A stretch of 64,000 nucleotides of DNA. It comes from Macrotis lagotis. Its lineage: Eukaryota; Chordata; Mammalia; Peramelemorphia; Peramelidae. The position numbers and the translations under genes are program-made. The stretch lies in the NCBI RefSeq assembly GCF_037893015.1, contig NC_133658.1:427581890-427645889 (forward strand), written 5' to 3'. Below the pieces are notes generated by a model that was given only the letters and a program-made list of their open reading frames with translations, was not told the DNA's origin and did not search any database. Shown here piece after piece: positions 22,131 through 32,160 of this stretch. Numbering within the stretch: position 1 is the stretch's first letter; each line of letters opens with the position of its first letter.

Positions 22131-22699
22131 TGAATTTAAATTGAACTTGGGCTTTCCATCACATGATTCTGAGGGGTCTGTAAAAGCAGTCAGATCATTC
22201 CTAAACTGAACTGCATTTCTTTTCCAGAATGCTGTATTAATTAGAAATGAACTTTTGAACATAAAGAAAGATAGGAGAGGCAGTGTGAGTAAGAAGACTG
22301 ATGAGAAAAATAGTATGGCAGACAAGACGATGAGCCTTAGGGACTGGGTAGATGTCCAAGTTTAGGGAAGGAGAAGAATCAAAGATAACTGAGTCTTCAA
22401 GCCTGGATTAATAGAATGGTGGAAACATCTCCCTTGGCCTATATTTCTCACTGCATTTTAAGGAAAATTGCCATGCCACAATAAAAATGTTGGAATGGGG
22501 CAGATGTCCATAAATCATGCTCCCCATAGTGCCTATGAAAATAAGAAACATGCTTAAAATAGGTGTGGTTTTTAGCCTAAGTGAATAGCACAGTCAGTCT
22601 GAGATACTGTAGCATTGTGAACAGATGTTTTGAAGGATTCTATCAATAGGATTACTAAAGAATTTATCCACCATAAATTAGCACAGGGTCTTGGCTTTC
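22131..22699. other. No clear feature
   Basis: Possible antisense L2 scraps around 22170-22430, otherwise unassigned. Confidence 0.3.
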
Positions 22700-22772
22700 C
22701 TGCAGGTTTGCTAATTTATCCTGTTCCTACTGATTGCTTCCTGCTATAGTTCACATGAGGGTGAGTGGATTG
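22700..22772. repeat. 73-bp direct repeat, copy 2
   Basis: See copy 1 at 21331-21403; same orientation, 1,369 bases apart. The flanks on both sides differ. Confidence 0.95.
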
Positions 22773-22862
22773 CTATTGGGTAAAATGGACAGTTCAGCTT
22801 AACCTAATTTGACCTTTTAAGAAGCCCTGCTCTGCTCTCTGTTCATCTCAGCTCTCAACTGA

Positions 22863-22932
22863 AGTCAATGTAACTCAATAGATACTTATTCAAGTCTATA
22901 ATGTTAAGTCCTCCTCAGGGAGACATAAGGTT
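22863..22932 (-). repeat. L2 fragment, antisense
   Basis: 'actcaatagatacttattca' resembles the antisense L2 3' end. Confidence 0.35.
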
Positions 22933-23021
22933 TAGCTGAGACATAGTTCATTATTACCTTGTTTGGGGGTGGGGGTGGGGTGAGGTGGAATATAGATACA
23001 ATGCATATACAATACATGTTA

Positions 23022-23272
23022 AATTGTTGTTCTTCAATCATTTCAGTTACTCTCTTTGACCCCATTTGTGTTCTCTTGGCAAAGATAATGAGTGGTTTTA
23101 CATTTTATTCTCCAGCTCATTTTACAGATGAGGAAACTGAGGCAAACAGGGTCAAGTAACTTGTCCAGGAACACATTACTAGTAAATGTCTGAAGCCAGA
23201 TTTGAACTCACAAAGATGAGTTTTTGTGATTTCAGACTCAATATTCCATACATTGTGTCATCTATTTGCCCA
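23022..23272 (-). repeat. MAR1-type SINE, antisense
   Basis: 'tttgaccccatttgtgttct', 'gatgaggaaactgaggcaaa' and 'gccagatttgaactcacaaa' in antisense order, full length. Confidence 0.85.
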
Positions 23273-23329
23273 TAAGGTACATATGTAAAAATGTATGGTA
23301 AATAGAATAAATGAAAACGGTACCAGCTA

Positions 23330-23600
23330 AGCACTTAGAGAAAGGTCATTCAGTACTCAATGGGGTGAGGATGTAAGTTAAGAGAAGCTTTCCTGGCATT
23401 TTATTTGGGTTTTAATGAATGGACAAGAATCCAAAAAAGAGATAAGTGGAATTGTAGTTTACTAAAAGCCAGGGAACAACATGAGAAAATAAATGATGAC
23501 AGGAAAGTGACAGGACTATGCAAAGAGGTACTTGGAGTAATATAATGTATATGGAAAGGAACTATATGGACTGAAGCTAAAAAGTAATCATACTATCAGT
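23330..23600 (-). repeat. L2 LINE internal region, antisense
   Basis: 'agctttcctggcattttatt' and 'ccagggaacaacatgagaaa' with 'gggactatgcaaagagg'-like text follow antisense L2 order. Confidence 0.45.
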
Positions 23601-24120
23601 CTTAGACAGGTTTAGAATATTTATTTATAAAGAAATTTATACATAACTTATTGTGATTTGGGGAGGATCTGTAGTATACTGAAAAGAAAGGTATTAATGC
23701 ACCAAGACTCCTTTAATCTTGGCAAACTGCCTGAAGGAAATGGACAATTTAAATATTGTCTTTCATGTCCCACCACAAATACCTGTCAAAAAATAAAAAT
23801 AAAATGTAGGAAAAATTAATAAGTCCCAAACCACTTCAGCAGACAGAGTTGCACCAGGACAGCTGTCCCAAAATGCCTCTGGGAATGTTTAGGAGAGAAT
23901 TTTGGCCAAATGGAATGATCCAGGGGTGATAAACAGGGAGCCTTTCTTTGAAAAATAGTCAACCCAGCATGAGCAGCAAGAACCCAGAGTAACCTGAAGG
24001 CTGAAAGAAACTACTTTAAGAAAAGAGTCTGAATCACTTTTCCTTTGTTTTCCCATTTTATAGGGGATTTCATCATAAAACTCATTTTTTCTCACAAGAG
24101 ATTTTAGTCCCTAAAGTTGA
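23601..24120. other. No recognisable feature
   Basis: Unassigned AT-rich sequence. Confidence 0.3.
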
Positions 24121-24124
24121 CCAT

Positions 24125-24290
24125 TAACCTCAACAAACATATTAAACACCCACCATGTACTTACTACATTGAACACACAGTAGATGCTAAAAACACTGTT
24201 CTAGGTATTGCAAAAGATAGAAAGAATAGATGTGACACTATTCCTTCCTCCATAAAGTTTGGTGTATGACAAAAGACTGAGAGATTTACT
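24125..24290 (-). repeat. L2 LINE 3' region, antisense
   Basis: 'cacccaccatgtacttacta' and 'gttctaggtattgcaaaaga' in antisense order. Confidence 0.5.
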
Positions 24291-24423
24291 TCAAGAGAAA
24301 ACCATACTTCAAGACTACAATCTCATCAATGCATATACTTCCTCCATTAGCACAGATCAATTTCTATAGGTCCTCTCATTCTTTGTGATACTTATCCAAG
24401 CTTTTTTTAAAAAGTAATCCACA

Positions 24424-24602
24424 GGGGCGGCTAGGTGGCACAGTTGGGGCAGCTAGGTGGCACAGTGGATAGAACACCAGCCCTGGAGTCAGGAGTACCT
24501 GAGTTCAAATCCGGCCTCAGACACTTAATAATTACCTAGCTGTGTGGCCTTGGGAAAGCCACTTAACCCCATTGCCTTGCAAAAACCTAAAAAAAAAAAA
24601 TG
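24424..24602 (+). mobile_element. WSINE1-like SINE with duplicated 5' head
   Basis: The tRNA-like head occurs twice in tandem: 'ggcggctaggtggcacagt' at 24426 is followed by 'ggcagctaggtggcacagt' at about 24449, and the body then runs to 'ttgcaaaaacctaaaa'. It sits at the 5' edge of an L1 3' end; 'gtaatccRca' flanks both sides (24413-24422 and 24602-24611), consistent with a short TSD. Young by its low divergence. Confidence 0.9.
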
Positions 24603-24609
24603 TAATCCG

Positions 24610-25140
24610 CAAAATCAAAGGGATGTCCATCAATTGGGGAATGACTAAACAAACCATGGTATTTGATTATAATGGGATATTATTGTGCAGTAAGAAATGA
24701 CAGCCAGAATGATTTCAGAAAAACCTAGAAACATTTACATGAACTGATGCATAGTGAAGTGAACAGAGGCAGCAGACTGCTGTATAAAGTAACAGCAACA
24801 TTGCTCAGTGAATAGCTGTGAATGACTTTGCTATTCTTAGCAAAACAATGATCCAAGAAAACCCCAAAGAACTAAAGATGAAGCATACTATCTACCTCCA
24901 GAGAATGAATTGCTATTGATTGAATTCAGACTGAAACATTCCATTATTCACTTTCTTTTTTTTCTTTTTTTTAGAATTTTGAAGTATTCTTGTACAAAAT
25001 GACTAATATAGAAATGTTTTACATAATTGCAAAAGTATATCTAATTGCTTACCTAATTGCTTTGGGAAAGAAAAGGGGAGGAAGGAAGGGAAGGACAGAA
25101 TTTGCAACTCAAAACTTTAAATAAAATATAAAAAAAAAAT
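24610..25140 (+). mobile_element. L1 3' end, 5'-truncated
   Basis: 'gggatgtccatcaattgggg' (last part of ORF2) leads into 'acatttacatgaactgatgc' and 'atctacctccagagaatgaa', then 3' UTR and an A-rich tail ending at about 25139. Confidence 0.8.
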
Positions 25141-25410
25141 TAAGCCATCCATAGACGAGCTGCCCAGAATGCTGGAGCCTGATACTTTGACCATTTCATA
25201 GATGCCATTTTGTCCTCATTTTTAAAACTCACCCTTATTATATGATCAGCCTATCTCCTTTTCTGATTTCCTTAATGGTGTCTTTTATATTTCTACTAGC
25301 ATGAAAATTATTAAGGTAAAGATCTTAGGGGCTAGCAAATGACCAGGCAGGGAAGGAACCTCATAATCAGCTGTTCACCATCATTTATTAACACCCTCTT
25401 CCAAAGCTAA
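25141..25410. other. No recognisable feature
   Basis: Unassigned, apart from a possible L2 scrap near 25200-25290. Confidence 0.3.
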
Positions 25411-25515
25411 GAAAAGATGCACAGTAATAATCATAATGGTTTCTGTTTATATAGTTCCACAAGACTTGAAAAGAGTTCTACACTAACTATGTCATTTGAT
25501 TCTCAGAATCCTGGC
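25411..25515 (-). repeat. MIR fragment, antisense
   Basis: 'ttccacaagacttgaaaaga' and 'catttgattctcagaatcct' in antisense order. Confidence 0.4.
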
Positions 25516-25687
25516 AAAAGGAAATGATGTCTATGCCTCTGGAAGGCACTGGGTAATAAGGTGAGAGGAGAGGGACACATAGGTCATGTCACAAAAGAAT
25601 GATGATAACATGTACTGAATTGCTTAAGCCCAACATCTTTACATTGGATCTCCTGCAATTCAGGTTTTTCTGAGGCTACAGTATTCA

Positions 25688-25872
25688 CATATGGTAGAAT
25701 AGAAAGTAGATTCAGCAGTTGAGACTTAAGTTCAAATTCTGAGTCAATCATTTATTACATTGAAAAGTCACAACTTCTGTGAGTCTCTGTTTCCTCATTT
25801 ATGAAAGGCAAAATTTGAACTTAACAGTTGCAATGTCCTTTCCAGTTCTAAATCTAAAACATTGTGATATAG
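25688..25872 (+). repeat. MIR/THER1-type SINE
   Basis: 'gagacttaagttcaaattct', 'gagtctctgtttcctcattt' and 'tttccagttctaaatctaaa' in sense order. Confidence 0.65.
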
Positions 25873-26440
25873 CATTACCAGGAAAAATATTAGCATCATA
25901 GCTAAAAGGGCCTTTGTGGTAGTGAGAATTTTGGGATCATTCATTATGATTTATATTCTCACATTCATATCTGGGCCCAGAACATTAACCATCTGTAATG
26001 GTTTATATAAAGCCACATGTCCTAAGCTGAGAAATGTACATCCTTCATCCACTTCTTTTTTTTTCCAAAATGGATGGCCAGACTGATGACTTCTAAGAAA
26101 TGGTGAATTTAATTGAGAATTTGGAGTGTACTGGGGCTCAATGCAATCAACATAATAAGATATGCTGCAGATCTTCATGGTTGATGAAGCCTTTTTTATT
26201 TGAGTTCTGCTCAAGAAATCCTACATGACACAGCTAACACCGTTGGTGAGGTGAAATCTGTCCACCAGGTGATTACTGATACAATGTATCATTGAGCAAA
26301 GATATCTAAAGTACAACATAGATAATTATGATAAAAAATAAAACATGAATGTATTGGAGAAGTGAGAGCAAAGTATCTTATCAAGTCCAAGATGAGTAAG
26401 GCCATTATCAAATAGGGTTCCTGGAGGAGGTGGTAGTTAA
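25873..26440. other. No recognisable feature
   Basis: Unassigned. The 87-aa minus-strand frame at 25951-26214 shows no family likeness and sits in ordinary AT-rich sequence. Confidence 0.3.
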
Positions 26441-26590
26441 GAGAGGAACTGAAAGATGGGTCAGAGGTCTAGTAAGAAAGAGGAGAAAAAATTCCAAGTA
26501 TATACAGAATAGTGTGAGGAAAGGGGTGGAGGCAAAGATATAAGAGCCATAGCATGAGTACAGTCCAATTTGATCAGAGGGTAGTCTATA
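26441..26590 (-). repeat. L2 internal fragment, antisense
   Basis: 'gtgtgaggaaaggggtggag' and 'gcatgagtacagtccaattt' resemble the antisense L2 body. Confidence 0.4.
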
Positions 26591-26617
26591 CTGATTGTGT
26601 GTAATATGAGGTAAATC

Positions 26618-26766
26618 TGGTTACATGTCCAAAAATATTTATAGTAGCTCTTTTTGAAGTTGCAAAGAATTGGAAATTGAAAGGATATCCCTCAATGGGG
26701 TAATGACTGAACAAGTTATGGTATGTGAATGTATGGAGTATTAAAGTTTTGTAAGAAATATGAGGG
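26618..26766 (+). repeat. L1 ORF2 C-terminal fragment
   Basis: 'catgtccaaaaatatttata' and 'gcaaagaattggaaattgaa' followed by 'atccctcaatggggtaatga' form the conserved ORF2 end, without a 3' UTR. Confidence 0.65.
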
Positions 26767-26930
26767 ATCATTTTGTAGTGGACTTGGAATCAGAAGGTCT
26801 TGGGCTCATATCCTGCTGTGTGACCCTGGGCAACTTATCTAACCACTGGTCCTCTCAGGTTCTTTTTATATATAAAATAAGGAGATTACATTTAATAGCC
26901 TCTAAATCCACCATTCTTTTAATATCAGAC
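26767..26930 (+). repeat. MIR/THER1-type SINE
   Basis: 'gtagtggacttggaatcaga', 'gtgtgaccctgggcaactta' and the tail 'tagcctctaaatccac' in sense order. Confidence 0.65.
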
Positions 26931-26949
26931 TCAGTCTGAATTTTCTTCA

Positions 26950-27235
26950 ACATTTAATAGAGAGGTATTCTGTTGAACAAAGAAGTGACATGACCCATTT
27001 GATTCATTTGAAAGCTTATTTTTACCCCAGGATGAAAACTGAAATAGCGAACTGAGTGACTGAGAAAACCTGTAAACATTTATTCCAATATTTGAAGTGA
27101 ATGACAATGAAGATCCTATACTAAGGTTGCAGAAGTGAGAATAGAGAGAATAAAGTGGGATAAGAGAGATGTCTCAGTCAAACTGATGGGATATGAATGA
27201 AAAATGATCTGAATAAAGGAGGCCTTTCTCATAGG
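26950..27235 (-). repeat. L2 internal region, antisense
   Basis: 'aagaagtgacatgacccatt' and 'aagtgagaatagagagaata' match the antisense L2 block that precedes the tail region. Confidence 0.5.
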
Positions 27236-27675
27236 CTTTAAGAGGAATATGAATGTGAGAATATAATATGAGCTTTAAGGCTCACAGGAACAAGGAGCCC
27301 CAACCCCCTCACATGTATCTCTAACCATGATAAATATAAATGTTTACCTAATCTCAGCCCCTTTGAAAAGGAAACTGGTCTCAATATATTTTAAGGACTT
27401 AGCAGTGCCTAGACCCTTCTGGGTGTTCATGCAATCTTTCTTTCCTAAATGATCCCTTATTAAGAATTACATGGTTCTGAAAAGGATCTTTGCCTAGTCT
27501 TTAGACCTTATAGACCACTACAAATTTCCAGTACATTAACTCTTCCCTGGAATCAAACTAGAGGTCTTCAACCTGAACTTCATGATTTTCTCCTGTGACT
27601 ATTTTCTAAATCCCAATGATCACTAAGCCCCTATTCAATACATTAAACCACCTGGTCTTCTAGCTAAGAAGTCTA
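27236..27675. other. No recognisable feature
   Basis: Unassigned. Confidence 0.3.
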
Positions 27676-27805
27676 TTCCCTTATGATTTCTCTCTCATCA
27701 CACTCAATTTGGACCAATGTACAACATGGAAACAAAGTAAAGACTGACAGATTGCTTTCCGTGGGGGGAGAGGGAAGTAAGTTTGGGGGAAAATTGTAAA
27801 ATAGT
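27676..27805 (+). mobile_element. Very short L1 3' UTR insertion
   Basis: 'atttctctctcatcacactc', 'aacatggaaacaaagtaaag' and 'gggggaaaattgtaaa' are near-identical in reverse to 38.76-38.90 kb. Only about 125 bases of 3' UTR are present, so this is a severely 5'-truncated copy of the younger L1 family. Confidence 0.8.
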
Positions 27806-28285
27806 TGTTACATGATTGATGAAGTAATGAATTCATCAGCTTCCCCTAAAGGGGAGCATTACCAAAATCATACAAGTTGCCAAGAAAAGAGTCACTGACT
27901 TCAATGCCTCCACTGTGTCTCTGGAACTGGATGACCTTGATCATATTTCACTTCCTTGTTTAATATCATTCTTGTTTCAATTGTATTTGCTACACTCATT
28001 TTTTCCTACTAGGATGCAATAATGAATTAAATTCTTAGCATTTTTCCTGAGATAACAATAAAAAAACTGACTGATGAAAATACTTTACAATTCCACTAAA
28101 TCTTTCAAAAACAAAATTAGATTACAAAAATAAGAAAATTACAACTAGACCAAACTAGATGCCACTGTGAGTGATAAGGTTACTGGAAATATTTCAAATC
28201 CATAAGAATGACACTTTCTGCAGCAGATCAGTTCAATTCCTACTGAACCTTAGTTTCTCCATCCATGATATGAGGGGAGGGAGCC
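27806..28285. other. No recognisable feature
   Basis: Unassigned. Confidence 0.3.
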
Positions 28286-28375
28286 TGATAGAATGGAAAA
28301 GGGACAACCCTGAAGTTAAAGAGATCTGAGTTCAAATTCTGCCTCTGACATATATTAAGCTTAATGATCAGGGGC
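28286..28375 (+). repeat. MIR head fragment
   Basis: 'gcctgatagaatggaaaagg' and 'gagatctgagttcaaattct' are a sense MIR 5' half. Confidence 0.5.
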
Positions 28376-28461
28376 AGATCTCAGTGCTCAACACAATTCC
28401 CTAAAAGTCAAGAGTTGTTTACCTCCTTCAATGGAGAGTTTCAACATCAGAATTTCCCTTC

Positions 28462-28682
28462 ATTGTTATTGCTCTAGTTCAGTTGTATTCATTATATGTT
28501 TCTTGGCAAATATATGGAAGTGGTTTGCAATTTCCTTCTCCAATTCATTTTACAGATGAGGAAACTGAGAGAACTGGACTAAGTGACATCTCCAGGGTCA
28601 CACAGCTAATGATTGAGATCAGATTTAAACTCAGGTCTTCCTGATTCTAGGACCTATCTACTGCACCTATCAGCTGCCCTAG
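28462..28682 (-). repeat. MAR1-type SINE, antisense
   Basis: 'tttcttggcaaatatatgga', 'acagatgaggaaactgagag' and 'ctcaggtcttcctgattcta' in antisense order. Confidence 0.8.
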
Positions 28683-28799
28683 ACTCTTCCCATTCCTATG
28701 AAATCACGGATCCAAAAAACATATCCCTCCAAAAGGGGATTGGGGATGTTAGACTATATGATATTTAAGACCCTCCAACTTTGACATTCTAAGGAAAAG

Positions 28800-28955
28800 T
28801 AGCATCCTGCCAATGTCTAGCTGTGTAATTTTGAACAAGTCTTTTCCCTACTTCAGACCAGTTTCCTCATCTGTAAAGTAAAGATATAGATCCATATAAT
28901 TTCTAAAGTAATTTCTAGTTCTAAGTCTATCTCCTTGTATCTGTCATTCTAGGAT
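28800..28955 (+). repeat. MIR/THER1-type SINE
   Basis: 'tctagctgtgtaattttgaa', 'cagtttcctcatctgtaaag' and 'tttctagttctaagtctatc' in sense order. Confidence 0.65.
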
Positions 28956-29019
28956 CCCTCCTCACTCCAATATTCTGTTTTATGACTTCAACTAGCACTT
29001 TGTTTGATTACTTTTGTTA

Positions 29020-29530
29020 GCTTGGAGCAGTGTCAATGAAGTCAAAGTTTCATTTCATTCAAGTTTATTCTGAAGTTAGTGCCATAAAGACACATTTCTG
29101 TTTCTAATCTACTTTGATTCTGAGAGAGGCAGCCCCAATCCTAAACCCTAGAGTCTTGGGTGAAGTAGGACCTCCCACACCATACATCCTGCTGCTAGAT
29201 CAAGGAGCACATTGGGATATGCTCCCAGACACCTCCACATTGGGATGCCATTTGCCACCTGCTTTTGTGGAGGTTATATCCATGCAGTAGCATCAAAGAC
29301 CCCGAAAAGAAAGTTCTCATCATCAACGTACTTGGCACCATCAAAGGGTTCAAAATCAGAAATTGGTATGATTTTATTAATGGAAATTATTTGGTATTAT
29401 TTTATTAATGGAAATAATATTGAAAGGGATGCATTATTTCCATTATTTCCAGCTGCTTTCCTTCCACATCTTAAGAATCATGTGAACTATCTATCTTATT
29501 TGCAACTGAAACCTTCCCTGTGTGCTGCTC
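29020..29530. other. Unassigned; possible decayed coding remnant
   Basis: On the minus strand, about 29370-29280 reads FEPFDGAKYVDDENFLFG, more protein-like than its surroundings, then meets stops. I cannot name a parent gene and the signal may be chance. Confidence 0.2.
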
Positions 29531-29534
29531 CCCA

Positions 29535-29642
29535 TCCCCATTAGAATGTAAGCTCCTTGAGAGCCAGGATTATCTTGTTTAATCATATTCTCAATGTTTT
29601 TCACATAGTAACAAGCTAGTAAATACATTTTCATCCATTCCT
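29535..29642 (+). repeat. L2 LINE 3' end
   Basis: 'agaatgtaagctccttgaga' and 'gccaggattatcttgttt' are the sense L2 3' end. Confidence 0.65.
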
Positions 29643-29748
29643 TCACGATCACAGATCTTCTTTCCTTCATTTGAGCCAACCATCTAACAGTGGTCATAAC
29701 AGGAGTTGTACAAAAGATTGACCAGAGATGGCTCTGGTTCATCCATCT

Positions 29749-29828
29749 CATTGCTTGAGAGACAGGTCAATGTCTTTCATTGTTTGAAAGACAGATCAAT
29801 GTTTCTCATTGCTTGAAAGACAGATCAA
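29749..29828. repeat. 29-bp tandem repeat, 2.8 copies
   Basis: Units begin 'cattgcttgagagacaggtc', 'cattgtttgaaagacagatc' and 'cattgcttgaaagacagatc', with starts at 29749, 29778 and 29807. Confidence 0.9.
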
Positions 29829-30064
29829 AAGGTTCAAGTGAGTCTTTGCATCTAAATGACACCTTGTTTATACAGACATAGAATAAGAAGAGAGAACAAA
29901 AGCATCTAGTGTATGTCAAAGTGCTAAACTAAAAATAGCCTGGTGCCAAACTGGGTATTAAGGTATAACAGTATGTAATCAATGGCTAAGGAAGGGTAGA
30001 GGGTAGGCAAAAGGAGATTAGGAATTAGCAAGGAAAAGTGAACCTCTGTAAGCATACAAATCAA

Positions 30065-30215
30065 GAGTTCTGTAACTGGTGTCATAGAACTTGAGTGCAA
30101 AGTCTGTTTCTAGGAGTTAATCCCTGTTTGACTTCTCAGGTCTCAATTTCTTCAACTGTAAAATAAGGAGGTTGGACTAAATTCTAGCTCTAAATCTATG
30201 GCTCTGAGATCCTAT
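30065..30215 (+). repeat. MIR/THER1-type SINE
   Basis: 'aatttcttcaactgtaaaat' and 'attctagctctaaatctatg' in sense order. Confidence 0.6.
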
Positions 30216-30454
30216 CAAACCCTCAACATGAATTTATCTACTCTAACAATGGAATGGTTCCTGACCTACAATAAGATGTGGAAACTTGAGAAAGTCATAT
30301 TCAATCAGAATATGCACATATGCCCCAATTGGGTTGGGCATTATTCATTCACTATTTCAAATATAAGTGACCACCTTCCTCTTTGACTAATATTTTTCAC
30401 CTTGTGTGTTTCAAATATATCACATGGGTTTAGAGACAGAGATAGATGATAAAT

Positions 30455-30642
30455 AATTGTTGTTCAGTCATTTCACTTATAATTTGCCATTTTCTTCTCT
30501 AGCTCATTTTCCAGATGAGTAAACTGAAGCATATAGGATTAAGTGACTTTCCCAGGTCTGAGATCAGATTTGAATTCAGCAAGATGAATCTTGACTTTGG
30601 GTTCAGCATGCTATTCACCGCACCATCTAGTTACCTGACATA
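30455..30642 (-). repeat. MAR1-type SINE, antisense, internally shortened
   Basis: 'attgttgttcagtcatttca', 'tagctcattttccagatgag' and 'tttgaattcagcaagatgaa' in antisense order; the middle is shortened. Confidence 0.75.
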
Positions 30643-30691
30643 GATAAAGCTAATACCAATATATCTATTTCAAAAACCCACATTAGGATGG

Positions 30692-30699
<8 letters not shown>

Positions 30700-30729
<30 letters not shown>
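30700..30729. repeat. (TA)n microsatellite
   Basis: About 14 TA units; the sequence around it to 30820 is also AT-rich. Confidence 0.9.
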
Positions 30730-30731
<2 letters not shown>

Positions 30732-30820
30732 TCTAGATATCAAATTTACATATATACATAATAGGCATATACATAAACATTTATATTTATATAGATATAC
30801 ATATACATCTAGATAAATAC

Positions 30821-31245
30821 TCAGAGCATCATGATCCCCATACCTTCGCTTCTCATTTCCTGACCTGTCTCCAGGTCATCATCAAAGATACTATTTTAGA
30901 AGTCAAATAAGTAGCTGATGTGGAACAAGGATCTCTGTACTCTTCTATTTGCCCTACCATTACACCCTTTTAGACCTATCAGTATACCCCACAGCTAGAC
31001 ATTCCTCTTCTAGGTCTGCTTCTGACTCCAAACATTGGCACATGCCTCAATTGCTTTCTAATTCAGGAGGTTCACCAGAATCCTTTGACTTTCTCATCAT
31101 GGAATATTGCTCTGTCATTGTAACCCTCTTCTGTTCTGGGTAAGTTCCTCAGGAAACTCCATTTTAAGGAAAAATCCATCTGTGTTCCTCTTCTGGCTTT
31201 TCCTTTGCCTATCAAGACTTCTACGTTCATATATTTTCTTCCACT
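30821..31245. other. Unassigned, possibly old L2 in sense
   Basis: 'agctagacattcctcttcta' and similar pyrimidine-rich text could be L2 body, but I am not sure. Confidence 0.25.
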
Positions 31246-31262
31246 CCCATTTTTCATTTCTT

Positions 31263-31403
31263 TAGGTTTTTGCAAGGCAAATGGGGTTAAGTGGCTTGCC
31301 CCAAGGCCACATAGCTAGGTAATTATTAAGTGTATGAGGCTGGATTTGAGCTCAGGTACTCCTGACTCCAGGGTCGGTGCTCTATCCACTGTGCCACCTG
31401 CCT
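31263..31403 (-). mobile_element. WSINE1-like SINE, antisense, with TSD
   Basis: 'aggtttttgcaaggcaaatg' to 'ctatccactgtgccacctg' in antisense order. A duplication starting 'cccattttt' and ending 'catttctt' lies at 31246-31262 and 31404-31421 (one extra T in the right copy). Confidence 0.9.
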
Positions 31404-31429
31404 CCCATTTTTTCATTTCTTGATTATGT

Positions 31430-31555
31430 GTTGTCTTTCCCCAGTTTGAATAGAAGCTCCTTGAGGTAACTAACTTTATTTTTTCATGTATTTATATCTC
31501 CAGGGCTCAGTAATACATGCACATTACTCTGTGTTTAATAAATTGACTGACTACA
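31430..31555 (+). repeat. L2 LINE 3' end
   Basis: 'gaatagaagctccttgaggt', 'atctccagggctcagtaata' and 'gtttaataaattgactgact' in sense order. Confidence 0.7.
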
Positions 31556-31773
31556 TTTTCCTCTACTTGCCCCTTTCTCTAAATTAAATGGAAACCCAAT
31601 GTCTAAAACAAGGGAGATGATAGCTTCCCTATTCCACTGTAAAATATCAAATCTATAGAATTATGTTTTATTCTGAGAGTTATATTTCAGAAAGACACAA
31701 AAGCAGCATGATGCAGTTAAATGAGTTCCTTCTCAGAAAGAATGTAAGGAAGGAGTAAAAGAGAGAGACAGAC

Positions 31774-31776
<3 letters not shown>

Positions 31777-31848
<72 letters not shown>
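31777..31848. repeat. (GA)n microsatellite
   Basis: About 36 uninterrupted GA units. Confidence 0.95.
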
Positions 31849-31850
<2 letters not shown>

Positions 31851-31889
31851 CTATGAAAGGTCAGGAGGTGCTTGAAGCTGAATCAAGTG

Positions 31890-32160
31890 GAAGAAGGATT
31901 TACCTTTTTTCTGCTTGGTCCCATAGAGCATAATTAGGAGTAATGCCTAGAAGTTTCTAGGAGGCAGATTTAGACTCTGTGAAAGGACAAAAACTTTATA
32001 ACAATGAGAGCTGTCCAAAAGCAAAATAAGCTGCCTTAGAGATTATGGAAGCTTGTAAAACAGAGATCAGGTGACCATTCATCAAGGATCTATTAGAGTA
32101 GATTCATGTTCAAGTGGAAGATCTGCAACTTGCCAGCATTCAGCTCTAAGATTCTATCAT
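31890..32160 (+). repeat. CR1/L3 3' region
   Basis: 'gaggcagatttagactctgt', 'gagctgtccaaaagcaaaat' and 'aagctgccttagagatta' match the CR1/L3 3' segment. Confidence 0.5.

Noticed and set aside
25951-26214. 87-codon minus-strand frame
   Set aside because: No recognisable domain and no flanking gene structure.
29749-29828. CRISPR-like direct repeats
   Set aside because: Units are contiguous without spacers, in a mammalian genome; it is a minisatellite.
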